From the NCBI GenBank assembly GCA_035270925.1, contig DATESG010000020.1:1-9112 (forward strand): 9,112 bases of DNA, read 5' to 3'. The notes below the pieces were generated by a model. It was not told the DNA's origin. It made no database searches and saw only the letters and a program-made list of their open reading frames with translations. The translations under genes and the position numbers were made by a program. Positions 6,809-9,112 of this stretch are shown here, in pieces. Position 1 is the stretch's first letter. Each line of letters starts with the position of its first letter. Source of the stretch: DATESG01 sp035270925 (GTDB lineage Bacteria > Bacillota_I > Bacilli_A > RFN20 > CAG-826).

Positions 6809-8771
6809 TCATAAATTAAACATTGCTGCAATGCGTGCCACCTGTATTGACGGCACCAACCAAGCAAAAAGTGGCCACCCAGGAATGGCAATAGGCAGTG
6901 CACCGCTAGTTTACACGCTTTATACTCGCCATCTTGTCAGCGATCCCACTAATCCTAAATGGATTAACCGTGACCGCTTTGTCCTTAGTGCAGGCCATGC
7001 GAGTATGTTACTTTATACCACGATTCATTTTGCCGGCTATAACGTCACGCTGGATGACCTAAAGAGTTTCCGGCAACTACATTCGATCACCCCAGGCCAT
7101 CCCGAATACGGAATGACTGACGGCGTAGATGCAACAACTGGTCCTTTAGGCCAAGGTTTAGCGCAAGCCGTAGGTTTAGCAGCCGCGGAAACACACCTAA
7201 ATGCCAAATATCCTCATTATATTAACCATTATACTTATAGTCTTGTGGGCGATGGTTGCCTTCAAGAAGGTATTAGTCAAGAAGCAATTTCGTTCGCCGG
7301 ACATCAAAAACTCAATAAACTCATCGTTTTTTATGACAGCAACGCTGTCACTCTTGATGGACCACTTAGTGATTCTTTTGATGAAAATGTGACCTTACGT
7401 TTTGAAGCGGCCGGTTGGAGTGTTTTATCTGTTGAAGATGGCAATGACATTGAAGCAATTGATAAAGCCATCATTAAAGCTAAAACCAGCTCTGACAAAC
7501 CTGTTTTAATTATTGTTAAAACGATAATCGGTCAAGGTAGTAAAAATGAAGGCACTCATAAAGTCCATGGTTCACCATTAGGCGAAGAAGATGGCGTCAA
7601 AACTAAATTTAGTTATGGCTATACTAATGAAGCCTGGGATATTCCTCAACAAGTTTATGAAACGTTTACAAACACCTTTAGAAAACGTGGAATCGAAGCT
7701 TTTACAGCTTGGAATATCGCGCTTGAACAACTTAAACAAACTGATGAAGCTTTATATTCAACCTTTAAAGCCCAAATTAGTGATGACACCGCTAAATATT
7801 TAGCAAACATTGAAGCTCCAGTCTTTGCACCGAACCTCAGCGAAGCAACACGTAAGTCAAGCGGCGTGGCCCTTGCCGCCCTTAGTAAACAAGTCCCAAG
7901 CCTTATTGGTGGTAGTGCTGACGTTGCTAGCAGCGTGATGACTTTCGTTAAAGGTGAAGAAACGTTCGGCCCTCTAACACGTAGTGGCCGTAATGTTAAT
8001 TTTGGTATTCGTGAATTTGGTATGGCGGCGTTTGGAAATGGCATGCTCCTTCATGGTGGTTTAAGACCATATGTTGGCACCTTCTTAGTCTTTAGTGACT
8101 ATATGAAGAATGCAATTAGACTTTCGGCGCTCTCGCATATTCCGGCAATCTATGTTTTCTCACATGATAGTGTTGCGCTTGGCGAAGATGGGCCAACCCA
8201 TCAACCAATCGAACACTTAGCGATGCTGAGATCAATACCTAATCTTAATGTATGGCGCCCTGCTGATGCCTATGAAACATATTATGCATGGATTGAAGCA
8301 CTTAAATCGACATCAACTCCTAATGTTCTTGTCTTAAGCAGACAAAACTTGCCGCTGTTAGCGCATAATCACACAACCGAAGCCTTTGCTAAAGGTGCCT
8401 ACGTGATAGCTAAAGAAGCCAAACAATTAGACTTTACACTTATTGCCACTGGCAGTGAAGTAAGTCTAGCTGTTGAAGCCCAAGCGCTGTTGAAAGCAAG
8501 TGGCGTCGATGTTAGAGTCGTTTCCATGCCAAGTTTTGATGTCTTCAGCGCGCAAGACCTTGCTTTCCAAGAAGAAATTCTCGGCAACGACATCAATAAA
8601 CGCATCAGCGTCGAAATGCTCACTAGCTTTGGATGGGGTCGCTTCGCTCGTCATCATATGAGCGTTGATAACTTCGGCTACAGTGCTAAAGGTGAAGATA
8701 TTACAGAATACCTCGGCTTTAATGCTGTAGGTTTAAAATCTAAAGTTCTAACCATTTTGGGCAATAAATAG
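6801..8771 (+). CDS. tkt: Transketolase
   Basis: This 656-residue protein is a full-length thiamine-diphosphate transketolase. It moves two-carbon units between sugar phosphates in the non-oxidative pentose phosphate pathway and so links glycolytic intermediates with ribose-5-phosphate and erythrose-4-phosphate. Visible motifs are SGHPG (His-26), AGHAS (His-66), GHPE (His-100), the ThDP/Mg motif GDG at 150-152 ending with Asn-181, HGSPLG (His-256), Arg-351, GSAD (371-374), the catalytic Glu-405 in IREFGM, FSHDS (His-455), DGPTHQP (463-469) and SRQ (Arg-514). All catalytic and substrate-binding positions I can check are kept. The start is eight bases inside aspS in another frame, so translation is probably coupled and transcription shared with hisS-aspS. 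No promoter is evident before it. Only weak A/T-rich hairpins follow the TAG stop. Confidence 0.96.
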   Translation: MNNHKLNIAAMRATCIDGTNQAKSGHPGMAIGSAPLVYTLYTRHLVSDPTNPKWINRDRFVLSAGHASMLLYTTIHFAGYNVTLDDLKSFRQLHSITPGHPEYGMTDGVDATTGPLGQGLAQAVGLAAAETHLNAKYPHYINHYTYSLVGDGCLQEGISQEAISFAGHQKLNKLIVFYDSNAVTLDGPLSDSFDENVTLRFEAAGWSVLSVEDGNDIEAIDKAIIKAKTSSDKPVLIIVKTIIGQGSKNEGTHKVHGSPLGEEDGVKTKFSYGYTNEAWDIPQQVYETFTNTFRKRGIEAFTAWNIALEQLKQTDEALYSTFKAQISDDTAKYLANIEAPVFAPNLSEATRKSSGVALAALSKQVPSLIGGSADVASSVMTFVKGEETFGPLTRSGRNVNFGIREFGMAAFGNGMLLHGGLRPYVGTFLVFSDYMKNAIRLSALSHIPAIYVFSHDSVALGEDGPTHQPIEHLAMLRSIPNLNVWRPADAYETYYAWIEALKSTSTPNVLVLSRQNLPLLAHNHTTEAFAKGAYVIAKEAKQLDFTLIATGSEVSLAVEAQALLKASGVDVRVVSMPSFDVFSAQDLAFQEEILGNDINKRISVEMLTSFGWGRFARHHMSVDNFGYSAKGEDITEYLGFNAVGLKSKVLTILGNK

Positions 8772-8829
8772 TTATTAATTAGTAGTTTAATCTTTATTTT
8801 GACAATCAAGTTATTAGCAGGAGTAAAGT

Positions 8830-8858
8830 TTGCTATTATTTGAAGTTTTATTTATAAT
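8830..8858 (+). promoter_or_regulatory. Candidate promoter of the Asp23-family gene
   Basis: TTGCTA (8830-8835) and TATAAT (8853-8858) are 17 bases apart. Transcription would start near 8865, at the edge of the ribosome-binding site GAGGAG (8865-8870), giving a leader of about 12 bases. A second possibility is the extended -10 TGCTATTAT at 8831-8839. The 105 bases between tkt and this gene otherwise hold only A/T-rich sequence and an imperfect inverted repeat. Confidence 0.55.
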
Positions 8859-8876
8859 AAAAAAGAGGAGATTATT

Positions 8877-9112
8877 ATGGCAGAGTATGTATACATTCAA
8901 AATTATACGCGTAATGGTGTGATGGGAATTTCCCACCATGTTTTCGACCAGATTGCAGAAATTGCAACCAACCAAGTCAAAGGCGCAGAAACCTTTACAC
9001 GTAAATCAACATTCTTTGTCCATCGTCCTGCAACTTGTGAAATTGTAAATGGCCGCGTGACCGTTAAAATCTATGTTGTAATCGCTGCTGATGCAAATAT
9101 TAATCAAGTTTG
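8877..9112 (+). CDS. Asp23/Gls24-family (alkaline shock) protein, 3' end beyond the window
   Basis: The first 78 residues are visible and the frame is open to the last base. The start is fixed by GAGGAG at 8865-8870, six bases upstream. The N-terminal part reads GVMGISHHVFDQIAEIATNQVKG (about residues 14-36), matching the family pattern G-x-I-x-I-S-x-x-V-x-x-x-I-A-x-x-A-x-x-x-V-x-G. The later part, NGRVTVKIYVVI followed by ADANINQV, matches the conserved beta strand and NI-x-x-V element. Family members (YloU, Asp23, Gls24, AmaP-associated) are small cytosolic or membrane-tethered proteins of low-GC Gram-positive bacteria, often stress-linked and of uncertain biochemistry. A YloU-like protein of about 120 residues would be expected. 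Family assignment is by pattern only. A separate promoter suggests it is not part of the tkt operon. Confidence 0.75.
   Translation, partial: MAEYVYIQNYTRNGVMGISHHVFDQIAEIATNQVKGAETFTRKSTFFVHRPATCEIVNGRVTVKIYVVIAADANINQV

Noticed and set aside
8799..8804. Perfect -35 box TTGACA after tkt
   Set aside because: No acceptable -10 box lies 16-18 bases downstream, and the nearest TATTAT is 29 bases away.
1..9112. Mobile elements, CRISPR arrays, tRNA or rRNA genes
   Set aside because: No transposase motifs, evenly spaced direct repeats, or tRNA/rRNA signatures were seen on either strand.

Overview
The window is an AT-rich stretch of bacterial chromosome with compact, all-plus-strand genes. It carries strong Shine-Dalgarno sequences, a T-box riboswitch, a long bifunctional Rel, an adjacent hisS-aspS pair and an Asp23/Gls24-family gene. 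Together these point to a low-GC Gram-positive bacterium (Bacilli, or a relative near the Erysipelotrichia/Mollicutes branch); I cannot name a genus. Every tryptophan codon I checked is TGG, and the four main genes stop at TAA (three) or TAG (tkt). Nothing suggests a variant genetic code, although TGA is not used as a stop here.

Layout. (1) At 27-768 there is a lipoprotein gene with promoter, ribosome-binding site and terminator all intact, but the reading frame is broken by an in-frame TAA at 446-448. (2) At 785-3024 there is a full-length bifunctional (p)ppGpp synthetase/hydrolase with its own extended -10 promoter and a very short leader. (3) At 3124-3368 there is a sigma-A type promoter and a T-box leader. 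I can fold its Stem I, specifier loop, antiterminator and terminator, and the specifier reads as GAC (Asp). (4) At 3384-8771 there is an apparent operon hisS-aspS-tkt: 2 nt between hisS and aspS, and an 8-nt overlap of aspS with tkt. (5) At 8877 an Asp23/Gls24-family gene starts and runs off the window.

The most unusual feature is in hisS. After a complete histidyl-tRNA synthetase of about 425 residues, the frame continues for about 135 residues of low-complexity sequence. That tail contains 24 His, 22 Cys (every one in one of eleven CxC pairs) and 42 Asp/Glu. It looks like a metal-binding, metallothionein-like tail fused to the enzyme that charges histidine tRNA, and its last codons form the ribosome-binding site of aspS.

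How the parts may work together. Rel senses uncharged tRNA on ribosomes, and the T-box senses uncharged tRNA in the leader RNA. The T-box appears to read tRNA-Asp although it sits in front of HisRS. The His-rich tail, with aspS start signals at its end, could make output depend also on histidyl-tRNA or on metal. Transketolase supplies ribose-5-phosphate, the precursor of PRPP and so of histidine, which gives one possible but unproven reason for its place in this operon.
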